64,000 nucleotides of DNA from Mycobacterium sp. IS-1496 (lineage in GTDB: Bacteria > Actinomycetota > Actinomycetes > Mycobacteriales > Mycobacteriaceae): NCBI RefSeq assembly GCF_001499995.1, contig NZ_LQIU01000023.1:62001-126000 (forward strand), given 5' to 3'. The translations under genes and the position numbers were made by a program. Positions 1 to 8,907 of this stretch are shown piece by piece. Numbering within the stretch: the stretch's first letter is position 1; every line of letters starts with the position of its first letter. Under the pieces are notes generated by a model. That model saw only the letters and a program-made list of their open reading frames with translations, made no database searches and was not told the DNA's origin.

Positions 1-193
1 CGGGCGGAAGCCGACGGGGTACGCGGCACGTCGCTGTCAGCGTGTCGAGCTCGAAGCGGAGTCCAACCGGTCTCCGGCCCAGCGGGCCCGAGTCCATACG
101 TCGATTGTGGCACCGGCGGGTGCCGGGCTCAACGACACCAATGGACCGCTGCAATCCGCTGTCAGCTCCCGTGAACCGTCCTAAGCTGACGCT

Positions 194-2704
194 ATGCGCG
201 CCCAGCGCCGGGCAAAGTGGGAAGCGCTCGCCAGACTGGCGGGCTGCTGCCTCGCCGCCGGGCTGCTCGCCGCGGCGTTGATGTTCCCGTTCGTCGGCGG
301 CGCCGGGACGGCTATCCTGCGCGTATCCGATTCGGCCACCGACGAATTCACGCAACTGCTCGAGGGTGCGGCACCGATCGTCTCCACCATGGTGGACGAA
401 GCAGGGAACCCCATCGCATGGCTGTACGAGCAGCGCCGCTGGGTGGTTCCCAGCAATCGGATCGCCAACACGATGAAACTGGCGATCATCTCGATCGAGG
501 ACAAGCGTTTCAGTGAGCACAACGGCGTCGATTGGCAGGGCACCCTGACCGGCCTGGCGGGTTATCTGCAGGGCGCCGCAACCACCCGCGGTGGGTCGAC
601 GCTCGAGCAGCAGTACGTCAAGAACTTCAACCTCCTGGTGAAGGCGCAGACCAGCGCGGACCGGCGCACCGCGGTGGAGAACACCCCGGCCCGCAAACTC
701 CGCGAGATCCGGGCGGCCCTGGCCATGGACGCCGCGCTCCCCAAGGCGGAGGTCCTGGCCCGGTACCTGAACCTGGTGTCGTTCGGCAACGGCGCGTTCG
801 GTGTTCAGGACGCCGCGAAGACCTACTTCGGCATCGATGCCGGCGACCTCAACTGGCAGCAGGCTGCGCTGTTGGCCGGGATGGTCCGCTCCCCCAGCTC
901 GCTGGACCCGTACACACATCCCGATGCCGCGATGGAACGGCGAAACCTGGTGCTCAACACCATGATCGAGAACCTGCCCGATAAGGCCGAGGAACTCCGC
1001 GCCGCCAAGTCCGCACCGCTGGGCATACTGCCGCAACCCGCGGCGCTGCCGCAGGGTTGCATCGCCGCCGGTGATCGCGCGTTCTTCTGCGAATACGCGC
1101 TGCAGTACCTGGCCGGAGCGGGTCTGAGCGTGGAGGACGTGGCCCGCAACGGCTACCTGATCCGCACCACCCTCGACCCGAAGGTCCAGGACAGCGTCAA
1201 GAACGCCGTCGACCAATTCGCCGACCCCACCGCCGTCGGCGTCGCCAGCGTGATGAGCGTGCTCAGGCCGGGCAAAGACGCGCACCGCCTCGCCGCGATG
1301 GCCGACAGCCGCAGCTACGGGCTGGACGCCGACGCCGCCCAGACGGTGCAGCCGCAGCCGTTCTCTCTCGTCGGCGACGGCGCCGGCTCGATCTTCAAGA
1401 TCTTCACCACGGCCGCGGCGCTGGAGATGGGGTTGGGCATCAACGCCACCCTCGATGTGCCGCAGACGTTCCGGGCCACCGGCCTGGGCGACACCACCGA
1501 ACCCGGATGTCCGGCGAAAACCTGGTGTGTGAGGAACGTGTCCCAGTACGCCGGCCAGATGAACGTGACCGATGCGCTGGCGAAATCACCCAACACCGCG
1601 TTCGCCAAACTGATCTCGCAGATCGGTGTCCCCCGCGCGGTGGACATGGCGGTCCGGCTGGGGCTGCGGTCCTACGCCGAGCCGGGCTCCGCCCGCGTCT
1701 ACGACCCCGAGAGCCACGAGAGCCTCGCCGATTTCGTGAAGCGGCAGAACATCGGATCCTTCACGCTCGGCCCGCTGCCCCTCGACGGGCTCGAATTGGC
1801 CAACGTGGCCGCGACACTGGCCTCGGGAGGAGTATGGTGCCCGCCCAGCCCGATCGACAAGATCTTCGACCGCAACGGCCATGAGGTGGCCCTCGCAGCG
1901 GCGCCATGCGAGCAGGTCGTCCCCGAGGGGCTCGCCAACACGATGGCCAATGCGCTGGGCAAGGATCACACCGGCGGAACCGCCACCGGCGCCGCGGGCT
2001 CGGTCGGATGGGACCTGCCGATGTCGGGCAAGACCGGCACCACCGAGTCGCACCGGTCGTCGGCATTCCTCGGCTTCACCAATCAGTACGCCGCCGCGAA
2101 TTACATCTTCGACGACTCCCCGACTCCGTCGGGTCTGTGCTCGTATCCTTTGCGTGAGTGTGGTGACGGAAACCTCTACGGCGGAACGGAACCGGCCCTC
2201 ACCTGGTTCAAGGCGATGAAGCCGATCGCCAATGATTTCGGCCCGATCGCCATGCCACCCACCGATCCGCGCTACGTCGACGGCGGCCCCGGCAGCGAGG
2301 TACCGAGTGTCGCCGGAATGAAGCTCGACGAAGCGCGAAAGAAGTTGTCAGACGCAGGCTTTCAGGTCGCAGCCGAACCGACTGCGGTGAACAGCTCCTC
2401 CGCGAAGGGAAGCGTCGTCGGTACGACCCCGAGGGGCAGGACAATTCCCGGCACGATCATCACGATCAACACCAGCACCGGATACGTCCCCGCGCCGGTG
2501 TACCAGCCGCCGCCCCGGAGCGCGCCCGCTGCTCCGAGCGCGCCCCCTCCAGTGGAGGCAACGCCCCCGTCGGTCCCACCGCCCAACGTCATCGAGATCC
2601 CGGGACTGCCGCCGATAATGGTGCCGTGGCCGGCGCCACCCCCACCTCCGCCGCCACCGCTACCGCCACCGCCACCGCCGCCGCCACCTTTGCCGCCGGC
2701 TTGA
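194..2704 (+). CDS. Class A penicillin-binding protein (transglycosylase/transpeptidase) with PASTA domain
   Basis: This 836-residue bifunctional peptidoglycan synthase polymerises glycan strands and cross-links peptides outside the membrane. A short cytoplasmic N-terminus is followed by one membrane segment (about residues 12-40). The GT51 transglycosylase domain shows the catalytic motif EDKRFSEHNG (E102) and the GGSTLEQQ motif. The transpeptidase domain has the SxxK serine at S399 (SIFK), SPN at 465-467 and KTGT at 613-616, so all active-site motifs are intact. A single PASTA domain occupies roughly residues 695-760, and the protein ends in a proline-rich tail that is almost pure proline over the last 25 residues. 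The layout resembles mycobacterial PonA-type enzymes, most like PonA2/PonA3, but I cannot assign the paralogue. The ATG at 194 is chosen because it gives the shortest basic cytoplasmic head before the membrane segment. Confidence 0.93.
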   Translation: MRAQRRAKWEALARLAGCCLAAGLLAAALMFPFVGGAGTAILRVSDSATDEFTQLLEGAAPIVSTMVDEAGNPIAWLYEQRRWVVPSNRIANTMKLAIISIEDKRFSEHNGVDWQGTLTGLAGYLQGAATTRGGSTLEQQYVKNFNLLVKAQTSADRRTAVENTPARKLREIRAALAMDAALPKAEVLARYLNLVSFGNGAFGVQDAAKTYFGIDAGDLNWQQAALLAGMVRSPSSLDPYTHPDAAMERRNLVLNTMIENLPDKAEELRAAKSAPLGILPQPAALPQGCIAAGDRAFFCEYALQYLAGAGLSVEDVARNGYLIRTTLDPKVQDSVKNAVDQFADPTAVGVASVMSVLRPGKDAHRLAAMADSRSYGLDADAAQTVQPQPFSLVGDGAGSIFKIFTTAAALEMGLGINATLDVPQTFRATGLGDTTEPGCPAKTWCVRNVSQYAGQMNVTDALAKSPNTAFAKLISQIGVPRAVDMAVRLGLRSYAEPGSARVYDPESHESLADFVKRQNIGSFTLGPLPLDGLELANVAATLASGGVWCPPSPIDKIFDRNGHEVALAAAPCEQVVPEGLANTMANALGKDHTGGTATGAAGSVGWDLPMSGKTGTTESHRSSAFLGFTNQYAAANYIFDDSPTPSGLCSYPLRECGDGNLYGGTEPALTWFKAMKPIANDFGPIAMPPTDPRYVDGGPGSEVPSVAGMKLDEARKKLSDAGFQVAAEPTAVNSSSAKGSVVGTTPRGRTIPGTIITINTSTGYVPAPVYQPPPRSAPAAPSAPPPVEATPPSVPPPNVIEIPGLPPIMVPWPAPPPPPPPPLPPPPPPPPPLPPA

Positions 2705-2760
2705 CGCGCAGCGCATTTCGATCGCAGCCGGGCGCACAAAAAGCCTTCTGCTAGCGCCCA

Positions 2761-2863
2761 GGCCGGTCAGCGCGCGCACCTCGCGTATCCACCGCGAAGT
2801 CTGGTACGCGAACGGACACATCACGTCGAAGTGGAAGTCGACGGAGACAGGATGATTGGTCAC
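2761..2863 (-). pseudogene. Truncated N-terminus of a DsbA-family oxidoreductase
   Basis: A GTG at 2863 opens a frame whose first 34 or so residues (VDFHFDVMCPFAYQTSRWIR core) match the N-terminus of DsbA-fold, mycothiol-dependent nitroreductase/isomerase-type proteins, including the CP/FAY active-site start. Similarity stops abruptly near 2761 and the frame then reads unrelated sequence toward the 3' end of the PBP gene, so about 80% of the gene is missing. The GTG overlaps the stop codon of the degraded gene upstream (GTGA), which implies that the two were once a translationally coupled pair. This is a relic, not an expressed enzyme. Confidence 0.6.
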
Positions 2864-3165
2864 ATCGTGAACCTCAGTTGCGGGCGGCGCGGTCGCCGAG
2901 TTCGTCGTCGCCCGTCCAGCTGATCGCACCGGAGTCGATCTGGGGCTGCGGGTCGATGCGTCCACACGCGAGCTGAATGAACGTCGTGGAGTCGTCCGTC
3001 GTCACTGTGACGTCCGGGCGCTCGACGTGGTCGACCCGCGCGGCCCGTCCGTGGGCCGGTGAGGTCGAACGTGAGGCTCTTGCCGTCGGGCAAGCCCGCC
3101 CTCGTGCCGACGATGTAGCCGATCGAGTTCTCGACCTGTTCCAGCGCGATCTCGGCGGCGACGCC
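2860..3165 (-). pseudogene. Decayed mycothiol-dependent maleylpyruvate isomerase family gene (C-terminal part)
   Basis: Read on the minus strand, three reading-frame blocks join into a recognisable C-terminal half of an MDMPI-type mycothiol-dependent protein: EIALEQVENSIGYIVGTRAG with LPDGKSLTFDLTG in one frame, then RVDHVERPDVTVTTDDSTTF with LACGRID and ELGDRAARN in a second frame, then LRFTM-stop back in the first. That requires two compensating indels, near 3048 and near 2877. A TAA lies just 5' of the first block near 3167, and no N-terminal DinB-like domain with its metal histidines is visible upstream. It could be one sequencing-error-prone gene fragment, but the missing N-terminus and the truncated neighbour favour a true pseudogene. 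Confidence 0.55.
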
Positions 3166-3263
3166 ACGTTAGATGCCGTCGCGGCGATGCATGGGCTTCG
3201 CCCTGACCCGAACTGTCGGTGGGGACTCGTAACGTCGGCACAAACCGCGCAGGAGGTCGGAGA

Positions 3264-3638
3264 ATGAAGATTTTGGTGGCGACAAAACTTACGCAGGGCA
3301 CCCGCAGCAACGACTACGACTACTGCGTCCCAGGCGAACTCGTGTGGGTCCAAGAACCGTGCGACCGCGACCGGCGTAACCCTGACGGCGGCTGCGGATG
3401 CGGCCGTGGCTTCGCCGGCGTGGCGTCCCACCGCGCGACGACAACGGCGGAGGTGGTGGAGGTCGGTTTCAGTCGCGACGAACTGATCATTGCGATGCAA
3501 ACAAGCCTGGCCGATGGCGGGTGGCCACAGGAATGGGCCGCAGACGTCGTCGACGACAACCTGACGATCGCTTCGGCGTTCCCAGCCGGGACGGTCATCG
3601 AGCGGCGACTGGAGGAGTTTCAGGCCCGGACTGCCTAG
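3264..3638 (+). CDS. Conserved hypothetical protein, 124 aa
   Basis: I do not recognise this family. The ATG at 3264 is preceded by a strong ribosome-binding site (AGGAGG at 3251-3256), which decides against the longer upstream frame. The 124-residue product is soluble and acidic, with no signal peptide or membrane segment. Residues 21-60 carry a cysteine-containing stretch (YCVPGELVW, then CDRDRRNPDGGCGCGRGF) with four cysteines, a possible metal site. The C-terminal half is predicted alpha/beta with the sequence SRDELIIAMQTSLADGGWP. It stands alone, upstream of a strong bidirectional terminator, beside a decayed gene pair. Metal binding is inference only. Confidence 0.7.
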   Translation: MKILVATKLTQGTRSNDYDYCVPGELVWVQEPCDRDRRNPDGGCGCGRGFAGVASHRATTTAEVVEVGFSRDELIIAMQTSLADGGWPQEWAADVVDDNLTIASAFPAGTVIERRLEEFQARTA

Positions 3639-3678
3639 ATACGGGCACCGCTATCGGGGGGAACGAGGCCACGATGTG

Positions 3679-3714
3679 AAAACGGCCCCCGGAGTGGTCT
3701 CCGGGGGCCGTTTT
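3679..3714. terminator. Strong bidirectional terminator
   Basis: A perfect 16-bp inverted repeat (3679-3694 and 3699-3714) with a 4-nt loop has A-run and T-run ends, so it can work in both directions. It ends both the small plus-strand gene at 3264-3638 and the minus-strand initiator tRNA, whose CCA end is at 3718. Confidence 0.85.
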
Positions 3715-3717
3715 ACC

Positions 3718-3794
3718 TGGTAGCGGGGACAGGATTCGAACCTGCGACCTCTGGGTTATGAGCCCAGCGAGCTACCGAGCTGCTCCACCCCGCG
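3718..3794 (-). tRNA. Initiator tRNA-Met (CAT anticodon)
   Basis: The minus strand folds as a 77-nt tRNA with an encoded CCA (3720-3718). The anticodon loop is CTCATAA, giving CAU. The anticodon stem ends in three consecutive G:C pairs (GGG/CCC), and the acceptor begins with C1, which cannot pair with the T at position 72. Both are hallmarks of bacterial initiator tRNA, so this is fMet rather than elongator Met or the Ile2 tRNA. The T arm is GCAGGTTCGAATCCTGT. Confidence 0.95.
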
Positions 3795-3946
3795 TTGGTG
3801 AACAAGAGGTTACCCAAGCCCGGCTTGGTATTCCAAATCGGGCGCCTACCAGCACTTTGAGCACCGTCGCCCGGCCGCGACCGTGCGCAGAGTGCGCACC
3901 GCGAGCGGCGCGTCGCGGAGCAGACGCGCACGCTCGCGGTCAAAGG

Positions 3947-5335
3947 CTAGGTGCGGACGACCTGGCCGGTGCGGAACACCCCTGCCGGGTCGTAGCGCTC
4001 GGCCAGCGCGGCTAGCCAGTGCCTGACGTCGTCGGTGTAAACGCGTGCCGCGCGGCCCGGATCGCTCGACGGTGCGAAGTTCGGCAGCTGTCCACCCGTC
4101 GACCAGGGCGCCAGCGACGTCATCACCGCCGCGGCGTGTGCTGGCACCACCCCGGCGATCTGCGGCATCAGCGCCCCGATGGTCGTCAGCGCGAACGCCG
4201 CGTCGCGATGGCACAGCGCGCTGCGGTGCTGCGGCTCGCGCGTCAGCGCCCCACCGAGCTGGCGCACCTCCACGATCACCTGCACCGACTCCGAACCCGG
4301 CCCCGCGACGGCCAGCAGCGCCGCGGCGGCCGCCGGGTCGAAGCTGTGCAGCAGCGTGTGATCCTCGTGCACTGGCATCGGATCGACCGGGTCGGCGTGC
4401 ACCGCACCGATCGCCGCATACGGCAGCACCCCGACGGTGTCCATCAACGCAGGCGCCACCGCTCGCATCGGCGCCAGGATGCGCTCGGCCTCCGCGAAGT
4501 CACCGAGCGCCGCATACCGCACCGCCACCGTCAACCGGCCCGCCAACGGCTCCGGCACCCCCGGCAGGGGCGGAAGCTGTTGCAGCGCAATCGAGGTGTT
4601 CACGGTCTCGGGCAGACCGCCGCACCAGTCCGCCCACGCCCGCAGCACCGCGGGCGCGTCAGCGCCGTCGAAGTAAATTGCCCCGCCGAAGAACTCGGGA
4701 ATCGGCAGCAGGTCGAACTCCACCGAGGTGACGATGCCCAGCGTCGCCTTGCCGCCACGCAGACCCCAGAACAGGTCGGCATGCTCGTCGGGCGTCACCC
4801 GCAGCACCTCGCCTGTGCCCGTGACCAATTCGAATGCCCGCACGTGGTCCGACGACGCCCCCACCGTGCGCACCAGCGGTCCGATACCGCCACCGGTCAG
4901 AAAGCCCACGACCCCCACCCCGGGCGCCGATCCGACCACCGGCGCCAGGCCGTACGGGCAGGCCGCGTCCAGCACCTGCTGCCACCGCACCCCCGCCCCG
5001 ACCCGCGCGGTGCGGTTCAACGCGTCGACGGCGCAGGCGGTCATCCCCGCGGTGACGATCAGGATCGTGCTCGGGTCCACCACGGTCGCCCCGTGCCCGG
5101 TCGCCTGCACCGTCGCCCGCAGACCGTGCGCGGCGGCGAACCGGACGGTGTCGGCGACATCCGGCGTCGACGTCGCGAGGACCACCGCGGCGGGCCGCAC
5201 GTCGGCAGCGACGTTCCACGGAGTGCACCGCTCGTAGCCCGCCTCCCCCGGCATCGCCACCGGCGCGGACACATGGTCCCGGATGGCGGCCACGGGGTCG
5301 GCGAGGTCGTCGCGGGCGACGTCGGTCATGGTCAT
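3947..5335 (-). CDS. FAD-binding (PCMH-type) oxidoreductase of the berberine-bridge/6-hydroxynicotine oxidase class
   Basis: This 462-residue flavoprotein has an N-terminal PCMH FAD domain. The TGHGA motif near residue 80 supplies the histidine that usually carries FAD covalently, and the GFLTGGGIGPLVRTVGASSD segment near 150 is the second FAD-contacting loop. The protein ends in a C-terminal BBE-like region with a YDPAGVFR motif. Members oxidise alcohols, amines or natural-product intermediates using O2; the substrate here is unknown. The 6-S-cysteinyl site of bicovalent plant-type enzymes is not evident. It lies 103 bp downstream of the SARP regulator on the same strand, so the pair may be a regulator-enzyme unit. 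No signal peptide is seen. Confidence 0.85.
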   Translation of the reverse strand: MTMTDVARDDLADPVAAIRDHVSAPVAMPGEAGYERCTPWNVAADVRPAAVVLATSTPDVADTVRFAAAHGLRATVQATGHGATVVDPSTILIVTAGMTACAVDALNRTARVGAGVRWQQVLDAACPYGLAPVVGSAPGVGVVGFLTGGGIGPLVRTVGASSDHVRAFELVTGTGEVLRVTPDEHADLFWGLRGGKATLGIVTSVEFDLLPIPEFFGGAIYFDGADAPAVLRAWADWCGGLPETVNTSIALQQLPPLPGVPEPLAGRLTVAVRYAALGDFAEAERILAPMRAVAPALMDTVGVLPYAAIGAVHADPVDPMPVHEDHTLLHSFDPAAAAALLAVAGPGSESVQVIVEVRQLGGALTREPQHRSALCHRDAAFALTTIGALMPQIAGVVPAHAAAVMTSLAPWSTGGQLPNFAPSSDPGRAARVYTDDVRHWLAALAERYDPAGVFRTGQVVRT

Positions 5336-5401
5336 TCGATGGTCCTTTCACGGCACTGTGCTCGAAGTCGGTGCCCACCGTGCGGGAAGGTGCTTGGTGT
5401 C

Positions 5402-5435
5402 GGCTTGGAGCGCCGTGCCAAGTGGCCTCCAAGCC
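5402..5435. promoter_or_regulatory. Inverted repeat between SARP gene and FAD oxidoreductase
   Basis: A perfect 9-bp inverted repeat, GGCTTGGAG and CTCCAAGCC, has a 16-nt spacer. It sits just after the SARP stop codon and about 70-100 bp before the oxidoreductase start. The arm motif CTTGG also recurs just upstream at about 5391. It could be an operator for the downstream gene or a weak terminator; it lacks a T-run, so I favour an operator. Confidence 0.35.
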
Positions 5436-5438
5436 CGC

Positions 5439-8400
5439 TCACGCGAGCCGACGTGCCGATTCGGCGACCCCGCGCATGCCCAGCGCATCGGCGTCGGCGG
5501 CGAGCGCCCGTGCCGCCGCCTGCCGCTGCGGACCGGCGTCGGTGAGTTCGCAGCGCAACAGGCGGCAGCGCAGCAGTGCCGGGGCCGCCCCGGTCCTGGC
5601 CGCAATGTCCTCCGCCTCGGCGAGGTCACCCAGTGCGCGGTCGGTGTCGCCCATCAGGGCGTGCAGGCGCGCCGTGGCCAGGGCGACGGGCCCGACCACA
5701 CCGACCTGCCCGATCACCGCGACCCGGTCGGAGAACGGAACAAGCCGGTCCATCAGCGTCGGTGCGAACTCGGCGAACCCGTAGTCGCACGCCAGATGCG
5801 CCAGCAGCACCGCGTGGCCGAGCGCGGTCCACACGTGCGGCCGGTACGGCGCGGCGTGCCACTCCTGCAACCGGGCCAGCGCCTGCGCCCGCGCGTCGTC
5901 CCCGCGGTCGACGGTGAGCAACGCGGTGTGGACCAGCCCCACCATCCCCTGGCCCCCACTCTCGGAGTCGGCCCGCAGCCCCGGCCAGCCCGGTGCGACC
6001 GGTTCACCCTTCTCGCGGATCAACGTCACCGCGGCCACCAATCCGCTGCCGGCCTCGTACAGTTCGGTCTGCTCGTGGACCTCCGCCGCGATCCGGTGGT
6101 GGCGCTCCGCCTCCGCGAAGTCTCCGTGCCACACCGCCAGCACCGCCTCCATCCAGCGCAGCTGCGCCCGCAGCACCGGCAGACGCAGCTCCTCACTGCC
6201 CGAGATGCCCTCCTGCAGATGCAGTTTGGCCGCGTCGAGATCCGCGAGGTTGACCGCCGCCATGGTGGCCACCGAATGCGCGATCACGGTGTCCTCACGG
6301 GATCTGCTGTGGCCCAGCGCGTTCAGCTCCGCGGCCCACTCCACGGTCCGATGGCTGTAGACGCCCACCCCGGAGTAGGTGATCAACCGGCCCATCAGCA
6401 CGTCGGCCACGACGTCGCGGTCACCGGCGGCCTCGGCCAACCGTGCCGCCCGTTCGAGGTACCCGGCCGACACCCCGGCGTCGGCGTGGTAGCAGTGCCC
6501 GACGGCCAGGGCGGCGAACACCCGCGCCCCGGCCGCCGGTTCCCCTTCGGCCAGCGCCGCGGCCCGTTCCAGCAGCGAGAGCAGTTCACCCGGGTCGTGG
6601 CCCGGCGCCAACCACGGCCAGCCGCCGCTGGCCCGCAGCAGTGCGCTGGCCAGGCGGCCGGCGGTCGCGGCCCGTCCACTGCGGACGGCTTCGCCGAGCT
6701 GTTCGGCCACGGTGTCGAGGACCAGTCGGCCACGCCCCGCGCGCGAATGCGCCTCCAGCATCGACACCGTCAGCCCGTCGCGTTCCTCCTCTGAGCGTGA
6801 CGCCGCCGGCAACCGGTCGTAGGCGTCCAGCGCGGCCTGCCACCACCGCGCCGCGATGTCGGAACTCCACCGCGCGGTCGCGTCCTCGGCGGCCAGCCGG
6901 CAGGCCTGCACCACCGTTGCGGCGTCCACGAGCGGTTGGGCGGCGATGAGGTGCTGGGCGCGACGGGTCAGCGCTCCCTCCGCAGTGCTGCCGTCGAGCA
7001 CGTCGGCGATCGTGGCGTGCAGGCGTTGTCGGCGCAGCGGCGGCAGACCGGCGATGAGGTGGTCACGCAGCAGTCCATGCGCGAACGCGTACCCGTCGCC
7101 GGTGTGGGCGGCGATCACGATCCGTTCGTCGGCCGCATCGTCGAGGTGGTCGGCCAGCGTGTCGACGTCCATCCCGGTGGCCTGAGCCAGCACCGGAACG
7201 GCATCGGAGTCGAGGGTGTCGCCGATGATCGCGGCCGTGCGCAGCACCTGGACGGCGGCCGGGTCCAGTCCGGCCAGCCGCCGGTCCAGCACCGATTTCA
7301 CCGCGACCGGGATCTCGCTGCCCACCCGCTCGGCGCGGGGCAGCCGGGCGTACTCGGAGACGAAGAACGGGTTGCCGCCCGTGCGGCGGGCCAGCAGCGC
7401 CGCCTCGGCATCGGTCACCGGGTCGTCGGCGACCTGATTGGCCAGCGCCGCAACGTCTTCGGTGGACAACGCCGGAACCGCCACGTGCCGGTTGCGATCG
7501 CCGCGGGCCACGGTGGTCACCAGCCGCGACACCTCGGCGCTGTGGTCGCCGTCGCGCACGGTCAGGATCATCGCCACCGGGTGGTCCCGCAGCGCACCGG
7601 CGATGTAGGCCAGGCACGCCGCCGACGTGGTGTCCGCCCACTGCACGTCGTCGATCACCACCGCCAGGGTGCGCGGCGCCGATTCGAGGAGCGTCTGAAT
7701 GCGTTCGTAGACATGGAATCTCGCGGTGTCCGGGTCGGCGTCGGGCGGCACCTGCAGCACCTCGTCGGGTTCGGCGCCCAACGCCCGCACCAACTGCCGC
7801 ATCGGCCACCACGGTGGTGTCGCCTGCTCGTCGGGACAGCTCACCCACACAGTGTCCCCGCCGTCGCCCACCACCCGGGCGGCGATCTCCTCCGCCAGCC
7901 GGGTCTTGCCGATTCCGGCCGGGCCCGACAGCACCAGCCAGCGGGCCGCACCCGCCGCGACGTCGGCGAGAACACCGGCGGCCGTCGACAATTCGCGGCC
8001 ACGGCCGATCAGCGGACCGCGCCGCGGGCCCACCGGCGTCGCGTCCTGCTCGACCGCGGGCGCGGCGGGCGTCGCCACCTCACCGGCGCCCGTCCACTCC
8101 GGGGACCGCGGCCACGCCGCCAACTCGGGCGCCTGCCGCAGGATCGCGGTCTGCAGTTCGCGGACCTCCCGCCCGGGCTGGACGCCGAGTTCGTCGTCGA
8201 GCAGCCGGGAGTGCCGGGTGTAGACGTCGAGCGCGTCGGCCACCCGGCCGGCCCGGTACAGCGTGAGCATGTGCAGCCAGCAGCCGCGGTCCGCCAGCGG
8301 TACGACCGAGCGTAATTCGGCCACCGCTGCCAACGCCCGCGGCACCCGGCCCAGCGCCAGAAGGGCCGTGATCCGGGCGTCCAGACAGTCCGACCGCAGC

Positions 8401-8876
8401 TGTTCCGCCCGGGCCGCCTCGCCGGCCACCCACGGCTCGTCGGACAGGTCGGCCAGCAGCGGTCCACGCCACCAGGCCAGCGCGTCGTCCGCGGCGGTCA
8501 GCGCCTCGTCCCAGTTACCGCTGTCGACGGCGGTGGCCGCCCTCGCGCAACCGGCCGCGAACACCGCGAGGTCGACCTGTCCGGGCTCGACGTCCAGGTA
8601 ATACCCCGGTGGTTGCCGCACGATCGGCGACGCCACCTGCGACTGGCCCCCGTCGCGCAGGGCACGGCGCAGGTTGGAGATGTAGGCCTGCAGGCTTGCC
8701 GTCGAGCTGCCCGGGGCGTCATCACCCCAGACCGCGTCGATCAACCGGTCCACCGACACGACGCGCCCCGCCGCGAGCAGCAGCACGGCCAGCACCGCGC
8801 GCTGCTTCGGCGGGCCGATGTCGACCGGGGAGTCCGCCTGCGTCACCTGCAGCGGTCCCAGCAAACGAAACTGCAC
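5439..8876 (-). CDS. SARP/AfsR-type transcriptional regulator with AAA ATPase and TPR-like region
   Basis: This is a 1145-residue regulator. Residues 1-95 form an OmpR-type winged helix of the SARP kind (LRRALR near 73), followed by the bacterial transcriptional activator domain (about 100-245). An AAA/NB-ARC-like ATPase follows with a P-loop, SGPAGIGKT, near residue 320 and a Walker B VVIDDVQWAD. The C-terminal 550 residues are alanine-rich helical repeats of TPR type. No C-terminal LuxR helix-turn-helix is present, which separates it from LAL regulators such as the one at 58 kb. SARPs activate neighbouring genes by binding direct repeats, and the nearest candidate target is the FAD oxidoreductase downstream. 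The gene is not part of the conserved mycobacterial block that begins with the UPF0182 gene. Confidence 0.88.
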   Translation of the reverse strand: MQFRLLGPLQVTQADSPVDIGPPKQRAVLAVLLLAAGRVVSVDRLIDAVWGDDAPGSSTASLQAYISNLRRALRDGGQSQVASPIVRQPPGYYLDVEPGQVDLAVFAAGCARAATAVDSGNWDEALTAADDALAWWRGPLLADLSDEPWVAGEAARAEQLRSDCLDARITALLALGRVPRALAAVAELRSVVPLADRGCWLHMLTLYRAGRVADALDVYTRHSRLLDDELGVQPGREVRELQTAILRQAPELAAWPRSPEWTGAGEVATPAAPAVEQDATPVGPRRGPLIGRGRELSTAAGVLADVAAGAARWLVLSGPAGIGKTRLAEEIAARVVGDGGDTVWVSCPDEQATPPWWPMRQLVRALGAEPDEVLQVPPDADPDTARFHVYERIQTLLESAPRTLAVVIDDVQWADTTSAACLAYIAGALRDHPVAMILTVRDGDHSAEVSRLVTTVARGDRNRHVAVPALSTEDVAALANQVADDPVTDAEAALLARRTGGNPFFVSEYARLPRAERVGSEIPVAVKSVLDRRLAGLDPAAVQVLRTAAIIGDTLDSDAVPVLAQATGMDVDTLADHLDDAADERIVIAAHTGDGYAFAHGLLRDHLIAGLPPLRRQRLHATIADVLDGSTAEGALTRRAQHLIAAQPLVDAATVVQACRLAAEDATARWSSDIAARWWQAALDAYDRLPAASRSEEERDGLTVSMLEAHSRAGRGRLVLDTVAEQLGEAVRSGRAATAGRLASALLRASGGWPWLAPGHDPGELLSLLERAAALAEGEPAAGARVFAALAVGHCYHADAGVSAGYLERAARLAEAAGDRDVVADVLMGRLITYSGVGVYSHRTVEWAAELNALGHSRSREDTVIAHSVATMAAVNLADLDAAKLHLQEGISGSEELRLPVLRAQLRWMEAVLAVWHGDFAEAERHHRIAAEVHEQTELYEAGSGLVAAVTLIREKGEPVAPGWPGLRADSESGGQGMVGLVHTALLTVDRGDDARAQALARLQEWHAAPYRPHVWTALGHAVLLAHLACDYGFAEFAPTLMDRLVPFSDRVAVIGQVGVVGPVALATARLHALMGDTDRALGDLAEAEDIAARTGAAPALLRCRLLRCELTDAGPQRQAAARALAADADALGMRGVAESARRLA

Positions 8877-8907
8877 CGGAGAAGCTTACGGGCAGTTCCG
8901 CGTCGGG

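Noticed and set aside
1-193. Plus-strand frame before the PBP gene
   Set aside because: It is short, overlaps the PBP start region and shows no ribosome-binding site or family pattern; nothing else is supported in these bases.
3718-3794. tRNA as an attachment site for an integrated element
   Set aside because: No integrase gene or duplicated tRNA 3' end is visible in the flanking sequence.
4019-5545. Long plus-strand frame antisense to the FAD oxidoreductase
   Set aside because: It is rich in Arg/His/Pro with no domain and is explained by the high-GC codon pattern of the minus-strand gene.
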